A program made the translations under genes and the position numbers. 64,000 nt of DNA from Rhodopirellula islandica (GTDB taxonomy: Bacteria > Planctomycetota > Planctomycetia > Pirellulales > Pirellulaceae): positions 289,536 through 353,535 of the forward strand of contig NZ_LECT01000017.1 of NCBI RefSeq assembly GCF_001027925.1. Reading direction: 5' to 3'. The notes under the pieces were generated by a model, which was given only the letters and a program-made list of their open reading frames with translations, was not told where the DNA came from and ran no database searches. Within the stretch, counting starts at the first letter, position 1; every line of letters begins with the position of its first letter. Positions 37,051-46,212 of this stretch are shown here, piece after piece.

Positions 37051-38259
37051 CTAGTTGGAAGCTGCCAGCACGCCGTGTGGGTCGAGCACGAATTTTTTGG
37101 CGGCGCCTTGGTCAAAAGCAGCGTAGCCTTGCACGGCTTCTTCCAGTGGGATCACCGTCGCGTTGACGGCGTTCGCGATTTGACAACGATCGTGCAAGAT
37201 CGCCATCATCAGCCCTCGGTTGTACTTCATGACCGGGCACTGGCCGGTGGTGAAGTGCAAGGACTTGGCCCAGCCCAATCCGATGCGGAGGGAAAGATTG
37301 CCGGTTCGGGCCGCTTCGTCGACCCCGCCTGGATCATCGGTCACGTACAAGCCAGGAATTCCGACGCCGCCTGCCACACGGGTGACCTCCATCACTTGGT
37401 TGAGAACCGTGGCGGGTTTCTCGACGCCCGAATCTCCGCCGTGGCCGCGGGCTTCAAAGCCGACGCAGTCGACGGCACAATCCACTTCTCGCTCACCCAA
37501 GATCGGCTCGATCATGTCGGGCAGGGAGGCGTCGGTTTTCAGGTCAACCGTTTCGCAGCCGAACGATCGGGCTTGAGCGAGTCTTTCCTCGATCATGTCG
37601 CCGACAATCACCACCGCTGCGCCGAGCAACTGGGCCGCGTGAGCACATGCAAGTCCCACGGGCCCTGCCCCGGCAACGTAGACGGTACTGCCTGTCGTCA
37701 CCCCCGCGGTGTAGGCGCCGTGATACCCGGTCGGAAAAATGTCAGACAGCATCGTCAGGTCGCGGATCTTGGCGAGTGCCTGATCGCGATCGGGAAACGC
37801 GAGCAAGTTCCAGTCAGCGTAGGGAACCATCACGTAGCGGGATTGGCCGCCGATCCATCCGCCCATGTCGACGTAACCATACGCTGCGCCAGGGCGGTCA
37901 GGGTTAACGTTTTCGCAAACGCCCGTGTCACCTTCCTTGCAGCAACGGCAGCGACCACAAGCGATGTTGAACGGCACGCTACAGATATCACCCTTTTTGA
38001 TGAACTCCACGTCGCGCCCGGCCTCAACGACCTCGCCAGTGATCTCGTGCCCGAGAACCATGCCGGCCGGGGCAGTTGTGCGTCCGCGGACCATGTGTTG
38101 ATCGGAGCCGCAGATGTTCGTGGAGATCACTTTCAAGATCACCCCGTGGTGGCACTGCCGAGTCTTCCCTCGATAGCTGAGTTCCAATTTGGGATCGTCG
38201 ATGGATTGGACATCGACCTTCCCGTCACCAAGATAAACAACACCTTTGTTACCTGTCAT
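37051..38259 (-). CDS. fdhA: Formaldehyde dehydrogenase, glutathione-independent type (Zn-dependent MDR)
   Basis: From the ATG at 38259 the protein is 402 residues. It has the medium-chain dehydrogenase layout: the catalytic zinc region TNICGSDQHMVRG near 45, GHEITGEVVEAG near 70, and a structural zinc cluster CGRCRCCKEGDTGVC near 99. The Rossmann motif VYVAGAGPVGLACAHAAQ lies near 173. The segment DMGGWIGGQSRYVMVPYADW near 127 and the overall length are typical of Pseudomonas-type FdhA, which oxidises formaldehyde (and can dismutate aldehydes) with tightly bound NAD. It probably detoxifies formaldehyde or oxidises a related aldehyde or alcohol. The gene stands alone; a longer frame to 38391 is not supported. 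Confidence 0.85.
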   Translation of the reverse strand: MTGNKGVVYLGDGKVDVQSIDDPKLELSYRGKTRQCHHGVILKVISTNICGSDQHMVRGRTTAPAGMVLGHEITGEVVEAGRDVEFIKKGDICSVPFNIACGRCRCCKEGDTGVCENVNPDRPGAAYGYVDMGGWIGGQSRYVMVPYADWNLLAFPDRDQALAKIRDLTMLSDIFPTGYHGAYTAGVTTGSTVYVAGAGPVGLACAHAAQLLGAAVVIVGDMIEERLAQARSFGCETVDLKTDASLPDMIEPILGEREVDCAVDCVGFEARGHGGDSGVEKPATVLNQVMEVTRVAGGVGIPGLYVTDDPGGVDEAARTGNLSLRIGLGWAKSLHFTTGQCPVMKYNRGLMMAILHDRCQIANAVNATVIPLEEAVQGYAAFDQGAAKKFVLDPHGVLAASN

Positions 38260-38509
38260 CGACTCACGCCTTGGGGAAAATGGTGTGGAGAGCGGGTCCC
38301 AGGGCGACCGTAGCGATGTTGAACGGGGGCTGGAGGACCTTTGGGGTAGTGGGAGTCTAGCAGGTTCGCTTGCTGCGATGGGCTGAGCCAATGATTCAAC
38401 CGCAGCACCTGCGAGCTCCTAAATTGGGTCGGTTTCCAGGCGGTGAATTCACCCCCAGCCAATAGACGAGTCCCGCGACAGACGAGGGCAACTCTTCAGG
38501 GAGGAGTTG

Positions 38510-39115
38510 TCACATTGGGATCTTGGAAGTTGGTCGCAGGTGCGTTTGTGTCGCTGCCGGACAGACCGTGGTCCAGTGCTGACGGACCACTTGGTAACGG
38601 GCGGTCACCAGTGCTGCGAGCAAACACAGCCCCACCCATCCGATCCGTTGCTGTTTCGGAGCAAGTTTCCCCCGGCGTAATTTCATCAGCGTTGCCGCGA
38701 AGAGCAGGATGGGCAGCGCGATGCAGCCAATCACGATTTGAGCGTTGTCGTCTGCGAATCCCCAGAAAGCCTTGCTCGACTGGATTCCCGCTTCCGCAAC
38801 CACAATGCTCGCAACCAACAACGCGATGGCTCCGTCCCCAGGACGAAAACGTTCCAGCAAAGCGGCGGGAAAGAGAGCGTTTGGGCCCGCCATCACGACA
38901 ACGATCATCCAGAACGACCAGTGATCGGTGTACCCATTGTGATCAGCTTGAAAGGCGTTTGCGGAAATGGGGGACCCGTAAATTCCCGCGCCAGCAACCA
39001 ACCAGAGAAGACCGGCAAGTCCCGTCAGGATTCCAAAGCCCAACAAGAACCGAACGAAAGCCTGGTAGCTCGCAGGCCTGGGCTCGATCTCGCCGGCCAC
39101 CTTGTTCGACGTCAT
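38510..39115 (-). CDS. Hypothetical integral membrane protein
   Basis: From the ATG at 39115 it has about 201 residues and five hydrophobic segments. These are FVRFLLGFGILTGLAGLLWL near 18, WMIVVVMAGPNALFPAALL near 66, AIALLVASIVVAEAGI near 95, IVIGCIALPILLFAATLM near 125, and IGWVGLCLLAALVTA near 158. I recognise no family. The N-terminus is cytosolic and short. It may be a small transporter-like or sensor membrane protein. No operon partner is seen: fdhA lies 250 bp downstream and the next gene 212 bp upstream, both on the same strand. Confidence 0.6.
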   Translation of the reverse strand: MTSNKVAGEIEPRPASYQAFVRFLLGFGILTGLAGLLWLVAGAGIYGSPISANAFQADHNGYTDHWSFWMIVVVMAGPNALFPAALLERFRPGDGAIALLVASIVVAEAGIQSSKAFWGFADDNAQIVIGCIALPILLFAATLMKLRRGKLAPKQQRIGWVGLCLLAALVTARYQVVRQHWTTVCPAATQTHLRPTSKIPM

Positions 39116-39327
39116 TGGAAGATCCTCGCACGAGTTTATTGCCGACCAAATCAAGCCGGACCAAGCCGAAGGCTGTTCAGGCAGTTTCCAACGTTACCCG
39201 CGTCTCCGGCGGTGTTCGCTCCGCTCGACCGGCGGCTACTTGCGGCAACGCCTCCGGCGTAAAAAACGGCGTGCTATCAACAGTTCGTCACCTCGGTCAG
39301 TGCGTCATTTGTTTCTCACGCGTTCGC

Positions 39328-40167
39328 TTAGCTTTCGCTGGGAACTGCTGCGTCCTCGTTTGATTCTGATTCTGGCTCGTCTGCTGCTTCTTCGGACGGT
39401 TCTTTGACGCGGTTGATTGCGAAGCTCAGGATGCTGCCTCTCATTCCTTCGAATTTGATCGTTGTCGACGCATTGGCTTGGCCCGCATCTCCTGCGAGCA
39501 AAGCGTTGACAATCAGTCCTTCGTCTTCGCTGATTCGGTTGTCGACATCGGTGATGGTCACGGTCGCGTTTTTGCCGAGCCAAGTGTCCGTTCGGTCGAC
39601 CGCCTGACTCCACAAGTCGTCGGTCGCGATCTCGATGAAGGAATCATGCATGAGTGGCTTCAATGCTTCGAAATCTTGTTCGAGCAACTTGTTGAAGAAG
39701 CTCTCTGTTCGTTCGCGGTACAATGCGTCGCTCGCTGGACCCGTGAACCAGTCATCGTTGAGTTTGTCGGGTTCGATTTTAAACGTGATCAATTGGTCGT
39801 TTTGGAAAACGAATTCAGAATTTGCGACGCCGTTTGCAAACACCATGTCGCCAGACGTGGTCACCAGGGTTTGGCCGGGACTGCCTTCAAAGTTGATTTT
39901 GAAGTTGGATCCTGTTTCGAATTTGCACTCGCCCATCACGGCGTTGATCTCTTTCATCCAGGCCAGCATCACCGGTGCATCGACTTTCTCCCGAAGCGAC
40001 GGTTCACAAAGATCGAGGAACGCGTCGGCGTCTTCTGCCACAATCGATTCAAAAACCGGGCGTTGATAGGCCTGGCTGGAACTGTTTGCGAAATAGAGGC
40101 CAACGCCACAGAGAACCAACAACAAAAAACCGGCGCCCAGGATGGCGACAATGATCCATTTCAACAT
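39328..40167 (-). CDS. Membrane-anchored protein with two NTF2-like halves
   Basis: The 279-residue protein has an N-terminal anchor (WIIVAILGAGFLLLVLCGVG). Two similar alpha+beta halves follow: QRPVFESIVAEDADAFLDLC near 36 and TESFFNKLLEQDFEALKPLM near 153, each beginning a helix followed by strands. This is suggestive of tandem NTF2/SnoaL-like or DUF3887-like domains that bind a small ligand or protein outside the membrane. The tail is acidic (EEAADEPESESNEDAAVPSE). The family is uncertain and I assign no function. It is monocistronic as far as can be seen. Confidence 0.6.
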   Translation of the reverse strand: MLKWIIVAILGAGFLLLVLCGVGLYFANSSSQAYQRPVFESIVAEDADAFLDLCEPSLREKVDAPVMLAWMKEINAVMGECKFETGSNFKINFEGSPGQTLVTTSGDMVFANGVANSEFVFQNDQLITFKIEPDKLNDDWFTGPASDALYRERTESFFNKLLEQDFEALKPLMHDSFIEIATDDLWSQAVDRTDTWLGKNATVTITDVDNRISEDEGLIVNALLAGDAGQANASTTIKFEGMRGSILSFAINRVKEPSEEAADEPESESNEDAAVPSES

Positions 40168-40446
40168 GGTCTGTTCCCCACTAAAACTTGCGTCCGTTGG
40201 CTTTGGACGCTTGGAATGTTAGAAGTCGAGCGCGTGATTCTCTCGCCTTCCAGCTTGCAAACCAGGAATTCGCGGGACAATCACCATCAAGGCTCCCAAG
40301 GATAGTCGGTTCGAGGACCCCAACCAGGGGTGGTCTCGGCCCTCCAGGCATGGCGTTCCGTTGGCACTTGTGCCAATCCAGCCGCTTTCCACGCCGTGGC
40401 TTGTCGACCGAACCGTGAGGAAGCTCGGTCATCCTTGAACTGCGTT

Positions 40447-42306
40447 TCAGAAACCGCCACCACCGAGTGCTTGGTAGGCGTTGATGATCGCACTGAGTTC
40501 TTCTTGCTTGGTATCGATCAGCAACATCTTGGCTTCCATCAACTCTCGCTGGGCAAGCAGCACTTCGACGTACTCCACGCGAGCATTTTGGAACAGTTTG
40601 CCGGCACTGTCGACGGATTCTTCCAACGACTGAAGTTGTTGCTTCTTGATCTCGATGCTGCTGCGATAGTTGTCGACTTTGGAGACCAGGTTGACCACTT
40701 CCACGTGCGCTTCCAGCACCGTTTGTTGGTAGTTGTAGATGCTCTGCAACTGAACCGCGTTTGCCGTCCGGTAGTCAGCCTGGATCGCGCGTTTGTTGAT
40801 CAGTGGGCCCACAATGTCTCCCGCGACGCTGTAGATGAGCGATTCCGGTGTTCGGAACAAATACCCTGTCGCGAACGCGTTCCAGCCAAGGCCACCGGTC
40901 AGCGTGAGTGAGGGATAGAAGCGAGCGCGAGCAACTTTGATGTCCAAACCTGCGGCGACGACCTGGCGTTCTGCCTCGCGAATGTCGGCTCGGTTTTGCA
41001 ACAGTTCCGATGGGACGCCTGAACTCAGCGTTTGCATGTTCAGATCAATGAAGTTCACTTCGGTTCGGTCCACGTGTTGTGGATAGCGACCGACCAAGAA
41101 GTTGATTCGGTTCTCAGCTTCAACGATCTCTTGAGCGATGACGGCTCGTTCGCTCTCGTTCTTATGCACCTCGGCTTGGAAACGTTGAACGGCCAGTTGA
41201 TTGCCGCGACCGGCTTCCTTCATCGCATTGGAAATATCCAGGCTCCGTTGTTGAATCTCGATCGTCTTTTCGAGTGTCAACATCCGGTTGTCGAGTGCCA
41301 GCAGCTCGTAGTAGTTGTCGGCGACTTCGGCGACCAAGCGGGTGATGATGTAGTTTCGTCCCTCTTGGGTCGCCAAGTACCGCATGGCAGCCGCGTTTTG
41401 GGCATTCCGCAATCGTTTCCAGATGTCCACTTCCCACGACACATTGGCGGCGACCAAGAAGTCCGGGAGCGGATCAGGAAAGCCTCGTCCGGGGGCGACC
41501 TCGAGTTGTTCTTCTACAGCGCCGTCTCGCGTGTGCCGGCCCGACTTTTCGACCCCAGCACCGACCCCCGCGGTCACGAAAGGTCGATACTCGCCGCTGC
41601 GGGCATAGGTTTCATTGCAGGCAATTTGAATTTCCTCTGACAGGATTCTCAGTTCTTGGTTTCCAACCATTGCCTGAGTGATCAGGTCCAGCAAATACGG
41701 GTCAGTGTAGAACACGCTTTGCGGCAATTGAGCTGAGTTCTGGAGCGTTGAAATGCCGAAGTTCAAGTCCGCTTCATCGTAAATCAAGTGGTCGCCAGAC
41801 TCGTCGATCACCGAGGAAGAAACGGTTTGCGTGGGAGCATTTGCCAGTTCGATCTTGGCTGGCTGATTCGATTGCCGTTCTGCAGCGTCGACCGCTTCCT
41901 GGACAAGCGAAGACGGTTCGGGGGCGAAATTCGTGGATTGGATGTAGCTCGCGAACGTTTTCGGCTCTTCGTCGGTTTTCGCGGACACCAATTGGGTGTT
42001 GGTAGGCGAAAGCTTGCGAGCCTCTTGGGATTCGTCAGGCTCAGCCGTCTCCACGAAGGAGGCCGTCTCAACCAGCGGTGTGATTTCGCTGGGGACACCA
42101 GAATCGTTCGCCACGGTTGGATTGCTGGTGGAGTCCATGCCGTTGTTCCAGTTGTAATGCTGGGGCATGGAAGGTCCTGGTTTGGAACCTCGTAGGCCAG
42201 GGATGCCGCATCCGGGAAACGCCAGCAATGAGCCGCAGATCAAGGCAGCGATGGAGGCACGTTTGGAAGAGTGGTTGCGTGAAGCGTGCGTCGTTGGATG
42301 GTTCAT
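40447..42306 (-). CDS. RND efflux outer-membrane lipoprotein (TolC/NodT type)
   Basis: From the ATG at 42306 the protein has 619 residues. It has a lipobox (GSLLAFPGC, cysteine near 33), an unusual low-complexity N-terminal extension of about 180 residues, then the outer-membrane efflux repeats. Typical blocks are NQELRILSEEIQIACNETYA near 210, FLVAANVSWEVDIWKRLRNA near 282, and the second half SGVPSELLQNRADIREAERQ near 451, followed by ARARFYPSLTLTGGLGWNAF. The NodT family normally has about 470 residues, so the extension is notable. It is the third gene of an adaptor-permease-channel set on the minus strand, 288 bp after the permease gene. An outer-membrane exit duct is the predicted role. 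Confidence 0.88.
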   Translation of the reverse strand: MNHPTTHASRNHSSKRASIAALICGSLLAFPGCGIPGLRGSKPGPSMPQHYNWNNGMDSTSNPTVANDSGVPSEITPLVETASFVETAEPDESQEARKLSPTNTQLVSAKTDEEPKTFASYIQSTNFAPEPSSLVQEAVDAAERQSNQPAKIELANAPTQTVSSSVIDESGDHLIYDEADLNFGISTLQNSAQLPQSVFYTDPYLLDLITQAMVGNQELRILSEEIQIACNETYARSGEYRPFVTAGVGAGVEKSGRHTRDGAVEEQLEVAPGRGFPDPLPDFLVAANVSWEVDIWKRLRNAQNAAAMRYLATQEGRNYIITRLVAEVADNYYELLALDNRMLTLEKTIEIQQRSLDISNAMKEAGRGNQLAVQRFQAEVHKNESERAVIAQEIVEAENRINFLVGRYPQHVDRTEVNFIDLNMQTLSSGVPSELLQNRADIREAERQVVAAGLDIKVARARFYPSLTLTGGLGWNAFATGYLFRTPESLIYSVAGDIVGPLINKRAIQADYRTANAVQLQSIYNYQQTVLEAHVEVVNLVSKVDNYRSSIEIKKQQLQSLEESVDSAGKLFQNARVEYVEVLLAQRELMEAKMLLIDTKQEELSAIINAYQALGGGGF

Positions 42307-42514
42307 GTTCGTCCTTGATGAACTGGCGGGGATCGGCATCCTGCCGAAACGTGTTCTAGAGTCCGCGTTGACTGACGCGTTGTCACATCACTGGGAAGCG
42401 ATGACGCAGCAGGGTCAATTTGATCGGTAGGTGGAGTTTCGTCGTTGATCGGGAGAGCGATCGACGCTTTCGTCCCTCTGAGCGAATTGTGCCAACATTT
42501 GCAGATCAGTCCTT

Positions 42515-42544
42515 CGGACTCCGGCGGCTTTGCCGGCGAGTCCG
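42515..42544 (-). other. Imperfect hairpin between permease and outer-membrane factor genes
   Basis: CGGACTC (42515-42521) pairs with GAGTCCG (42538-42544), with an inner CGGC/GCCG stem and a TTT loop. It lies about 50 bp after the permease stop on the minus strand. It lacks a clear T-run, so it may be an attenuator or mRNA-stability element inside the efflux operon. The rest of 42307-42594 shows nothing else. Confidence 0.3.
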
Positions 42545-42594
42545 GTTGAGAGGCATGTGGCAGACATTCCCAATGCAGCGTTTTGGCGGATTGA

Positions 42595-45500
42595 TCAGTG
42601 TTCCCGTTCGAAGATTTCGCTGAGAGGTTGGTCGTGTTCGTCGCGAATCAGAGTTCGACCGTCGGCCATTTTTGCGAAGAGGTAGTAGAGTCCTGGGATC
42701 ACCAAGACGCCAACCAGCGTGCCCAGCAACATGCCACCGACTGCCGTCGTTCCGATCGTGCGGTTTCCGATGGCTCCAGGCCCGGTGGCTCGCACCAGTG
42801 GGATCAGACCTGCGATGAAGGCGAACGAAGTCATCAGAATGGGGCGAAAGCGCAGTTTGCCGCCTTCGATGCCCGCTTCCATGATGCTCAAGCCTTCCTG
42901 CCGTCGCTGGACCGCGAATTCAATGATCAGGATGGCGTTCTTTCCGAGCAGACCGACCAACATCACCAATCCGATTTGACAGTACACGTCGTTGGCCAGT
43001 CCCATGGATTGAAGGAAGGCAAATGAACCGAAAATGCCCACGGGCAGTGACGTCAACACGGCCAACGGAATGAGGAAGCTTTCGTATTGGCCCACCAACA
43101 CCATGTACACGAAGATCACCACAATCAGGAAAATGTAGACCGCTGTGTTGCCCGATTTGGCTTCGTCGTATGACAAGCCTTGCCAGTCAATGTCGAACCC
43201 GTTGGGGAGGGTTTCTTCGGCGACTTGTTTGATCGCCGCGATCGCTTCGCCACTGCTGTATCCGGATGCTGGTGCGCCTTGGATGGGAGCGGTTGGGTAG
43301 AGGTTGTAGCGGCTGATTTCGTTCAGGCCCTGCTTCTTCTCAATTCGCATGAACGCGGAGTAAGGCACCATCTCGCCATCCTCGTTTTTCACGAACATGT
43401 TGTCGAGGTCTTCCGGGTAGCGACGGAATTTGGGTTGGGCTTGGACGTAGACCTTGTAGAACTGCCCGAAACGCACGAAGCCTTGTTCCCAGGTGCTGCC
43501 GATCACAATGGACAGATTGGCCATCGCGTCTTTGATGGACACGCCCTTCTGCATCGCGACATCGTTGTCGATGATGACTTCATATTGCGGGTAGTTGGCG
43601 GCGAAGAACGTGAACAATCCTTTGAGCTCAGGCCGCTTGCTCAGGGCTGCCATGAACTCGTCGGTGACTTGGCCCAACGCGGCGTAGTCGCCGCTGTTGG
43701 TTTTATCGAGCAAGTTGACCGAGAACCCACCGGCGGCACCAAAACCAGGAACGGCAGGCGGTTCGAAAAATTCGAGTTTGACGTTGGCAATGTCCGTCCC
43801 GCGTTCCTCTAATTCTTCAATGATCTCTCGCGATGTCAGTTCCCGGTCCGCCCACGGTTTCAGGTTGATGATGCAGGTACCAGCGTTCGAACCGCGGCCC
43901 TCGGTCAGGACCTCGTAACCGGCGATCGAGGAAACCGAGGTGACTTCATCCATTTGTTTGCAAATCGATTGCAGTTCATGGCACTTTGAGTTGGTGTATT
44001 CAAGTGTCGAACCAGGTGGTGTTTGCACAATGCCGTAGATCATTCCTTGGTCTTCCAGCGGAATGAACCCCGTTGGCAAGACTTGGTTGACGACCAAAAT
44101 GCCATATCCGAATACCGCGATCACCGCGATCGTCACCACTCGGCGACTGATGATGTGACGGAGCACACGAGCGTAGCCACCCGTGACGGATTCGACGCCA
44201 CGATCAAAACCATGCAGAAACAGACCGATCGGGCTGCGCTTCTTCGCACCCCCATCGAAACCCGAGAATGCGGCACGGAACGAAAACACAGCTAGCAAAG
44301 CAACGACGCCCGCGATGATGTCGATCCGCGTGTCCGTCAACTCCATCTGTTCTGAGAGGACTTCGTGAACCAATTCAATGTGCAATAGGAAGTGGACTCC
44401 CGTTCCGACGGCGATGCCCAGCAAGAGGCTGACCAACGCCCGCAGAACAAACGCGTATCGACCGGCGACTTTTTGAATCCCGCGATTCAAGAGACCGAGG
44501 ATGCCGCGTTGGACGTTGTCATCCAGCGGTTTCAAAATCATCGCACACAACACCGGCGTCAACGACAATGCGACGACCCCCGAGATCACGATTGCCATCG
44601 CCATCGTCAATGCGAACTGACGATAGAACACGCCGACCGGACCAGTCATGAACGTGACGGGAATGAAGACAGCGGTCATGACCAAGGTGATCGCGATGAT
44701 TGCCCCGCTGATTTCCTGGACCACCTCTTGGGTCGCTTGATAGGGACCAAGGTGCTTTGCGTGCATCTTTTCGTGGACCGCTTCGACCACGACGATGGCG
44801 TCATCCACCACGACCCCAATGGCGAGCACGAGTGCAAACAGCGTGATCAGGTTGATCGACATGCCAAACATCAGCATGAAGAAGAACGTGCCAATCAAGG
44901 ACACGGGAACCGCCAGTGTGGGGATCAACGTGCTGCGGAAGTCACCGAGGAACAGATACACGACCAACGACACCAGAATGAACGCCTCGAAAAGCGTGTG
45001 CAGCACCTTTTCGATCGAGGCGTCCAGGAAGTTCGAGACATCGTAGGTGACGGCGTAGTCCATCCCAGGGGGAAATTGTTTTGCTTTGATGTCTTCGACC
45101 TTCGCCTTGACCTGTTCGATCACGTCCGCTGCGTTGGATCCCGGTGTTTGTTTCAACACGATGGCCGCGGCGGGCAGTCCATCAATGTCGGAGTACAAGT
45201 CATAAAACGAGGAGCCGAGTGAGATCGTGGCAACGTCTGTTAAACGCAGGATTTCGCCCTCGGGACTGGCTCGGAGGATGATCTGCTCGTATTCCTCGGG
45301 TGTCGTGTAGCGGCCGACCCAAGTCAGCACGTATTCCAGCGTTTGGGATGTCGTGCCGGTTGCTTGGCCAAGTCGTCCAGGCGTGCCGATCATGCTTTGA
45401 TCGGCCAAAGCCTCCATCACGTCTTCGGCATCAACGTGGTAAGCACGCATGCGGTCGAGATCCAGTTCGACACGCATTGCATACGAACGGTTCCCCAGAA

Positions 45501-46029
45501 TGGATGCGAAACCCACCCCAGGAATGCGTTTGATTTCGTTCAGGATGTTGACGGTGGAGTAGTTGTAGAGGTAGTTCTGATCCACGCTTTCGTCGGTGCT
45601 GAACACGTTCACGTACATCAGCATGCTGCTCATGTTTTGCATCACGATGATGCCTTCGCGTTCCACGATAGGTGGCAGGTTGTTCTTGACCATCTGAACG
45701 CGATTGTTCACGTTCATCACGGCGACGTCGGGATCGGTGCCGGGTTCGAAGATCACCTGAATTGTGCCCTCCCCCGCACTGGTCGCGTCGCTGAGCATGT
45801 ACCGCATGTTGGGAACGCCGTTGATGGCTTGTTCCAAAATCACCATCGTCGAGTCGATCAGGATCTTGGCACTCGCACCGGGGTACGACACCGAGACCCG
45901 GACGCTCGGCGGCGCGACGGAGGGGAACTGCGAAATCGGCAGGACGTTGATCGCCAGTCCACCCATGAACAGGATCAGCAGCGAGATGACGATGGCGAGG
46001 GCGGGCCGGTGAAGAAATTTTTCAAACAT
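42595..46029 (-). CDS. RND efflux permease, HAE-1 type, with an internal insertion
   Basis: The 1144-residue inner-membrane pump matches AcrB-type permeases. It begins MFEKFLHRPALAIVISLLIL and has porter blocks such as GATSAGEGTIQVIFEPGTDP. The proton-relay motif is in LVLAIGVVVDDAIVVVEAVH near 405 (paired Asp), and MLVGLLGKNAILIIEFAVQR appears late. The paired Asp is typical of HAE-1 drug/hydrophobe exporters, not heavy-metal pumps. Between the sixth and seventh core helices (about residues 505-640) roughly 90 extra residues occur, with two extra hydrophobic segments and a duplicated RG-x-x-x-V-x-G-x-Y-A-x-V-L-R segment. The usual length is about 1050. The adaptor gene lies 183 bp upstream and the channel gene downstream. 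Confidence 0.93.
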   Translation of the reverse strand: MFEKFLHRPALAIVISLLILFMGGLAINVLPISQFPSVAPPSVRVSVSYPGASAKILIDSTMVILEQAINGVPNMRYMLSDATSAGEGTIQVIFEPGTDPDVAVMNVNNRVQMVKNNLPPIVEREGIIVMQNMSSMLMYVNVFSTDESVDQNYLYNYSTVNILNEIKRIPGVGFASILGNRSYAMRVELDLDRMRAYHVDAEDVMEALADQSMIGTPGRLGQATGTTSQTLEYVLTWVGRYTTPEEYEQIILRASPEGEILRLTDVATISLGSSFYDLYSDIDGLPAAAIVLKQTPGSNAADVIEQVKAKVEDIKAKQFPPGMDYAVTYDVSNFLDASIEKVLHTLFEAFILVSLVVYLFLGDFRSTLIPTLAVPVSLIGTFFFMLMFGMSINLITLFALVLAIGVVVDDAIVVVEAVHEKMHAKHLGPYQATQEVVQEISGAIIAITLVMTAVFIPVTFMTGPVGVFYRQFALTMAMAIVISGVVALSLTPVLCAMILKPLDDNVQRGILGLLNRGIQKVAGRYAFVLRALVSLLLGIAVGTGVHFLLHIELVHEVLSEQMELTDTRIDIIAGVVALLAVFSFRAAFSGFDGGAKKRSPIGLFLHGFDRGVESVTGGYARVLRHIISRRVVTIAVIAVFGYGILVVNQVLPTGFIPLEDQGMIYGIVQTPPGSTLEYTNSKCHELQSICKQMDEVTSVSSIAGYEVLTEGRGSNAGTCIINLKPWADRELTSREIIEELEERGTDIANVKLEFFEPPAVPGFGAAGGFSVNLLDKTNSGDYAALGQVTDEFMAALSKRPELKGLFTFFAANYPQYEVIIDNDVAMQKGVSIKDAMANLSIVIGSTWEQGFVRFGQFYKVYVQAQPKFRRYPEDLDNMFVKNEDGEMVPYSAFMRIEKKQGLNEISRYNLYPTAPIQGAPASGYSSGEAIAAIKQVAEETLPNGFDIDWQGLSYDEAKSGNTAVYIFLIVVIFVYMVLVGQYESFLIPLAVLTSLPVGIFGSFAFLQSMGLANDVYCQIGLVMLVGLLGKNAILIIEFAVQRRQEGLSIMEAGIEGGKLRFRPILMTSFAFIAGLIPLVRATGPGAIGNRTIGTTAVGGMLLGTLVGVLVIPGLYYLFAKMADGRTLIRDEHDQPLSEIFEREH

Positions 46030-46212
46030 GTTGCGAACAAGGTGCTGGCATGACGAGCACCGTCATGGTGCTCGCGGGGTGTGATTGGTGGGAGCGGTTG
46101 CCGACGCCGTCAACGGTTGAGACCCAATGGCTCGGCAATGGCGGCCGGCGATTCTTGTTGGCCGAGATGTGGCCCGGATCGACGGGGCCGACTCAGTGGC
46201 AGGCGATGCCCG

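Noticed and set aside
36366..37115. Several 100-250 codon frames on both strands across the 127-bp repeats
   Set aside because: All are periodic translations of the repeat array, and none continues sensibly into unique sequence.
36826..38313. 495-codon plus-strand frame opposite the formaldehyde dehydrogenase gene
   Set aside because: The minus strand has a complete dehydrogenase with zinc and NAD motifs. The plus frame is antisense and partly repeat.
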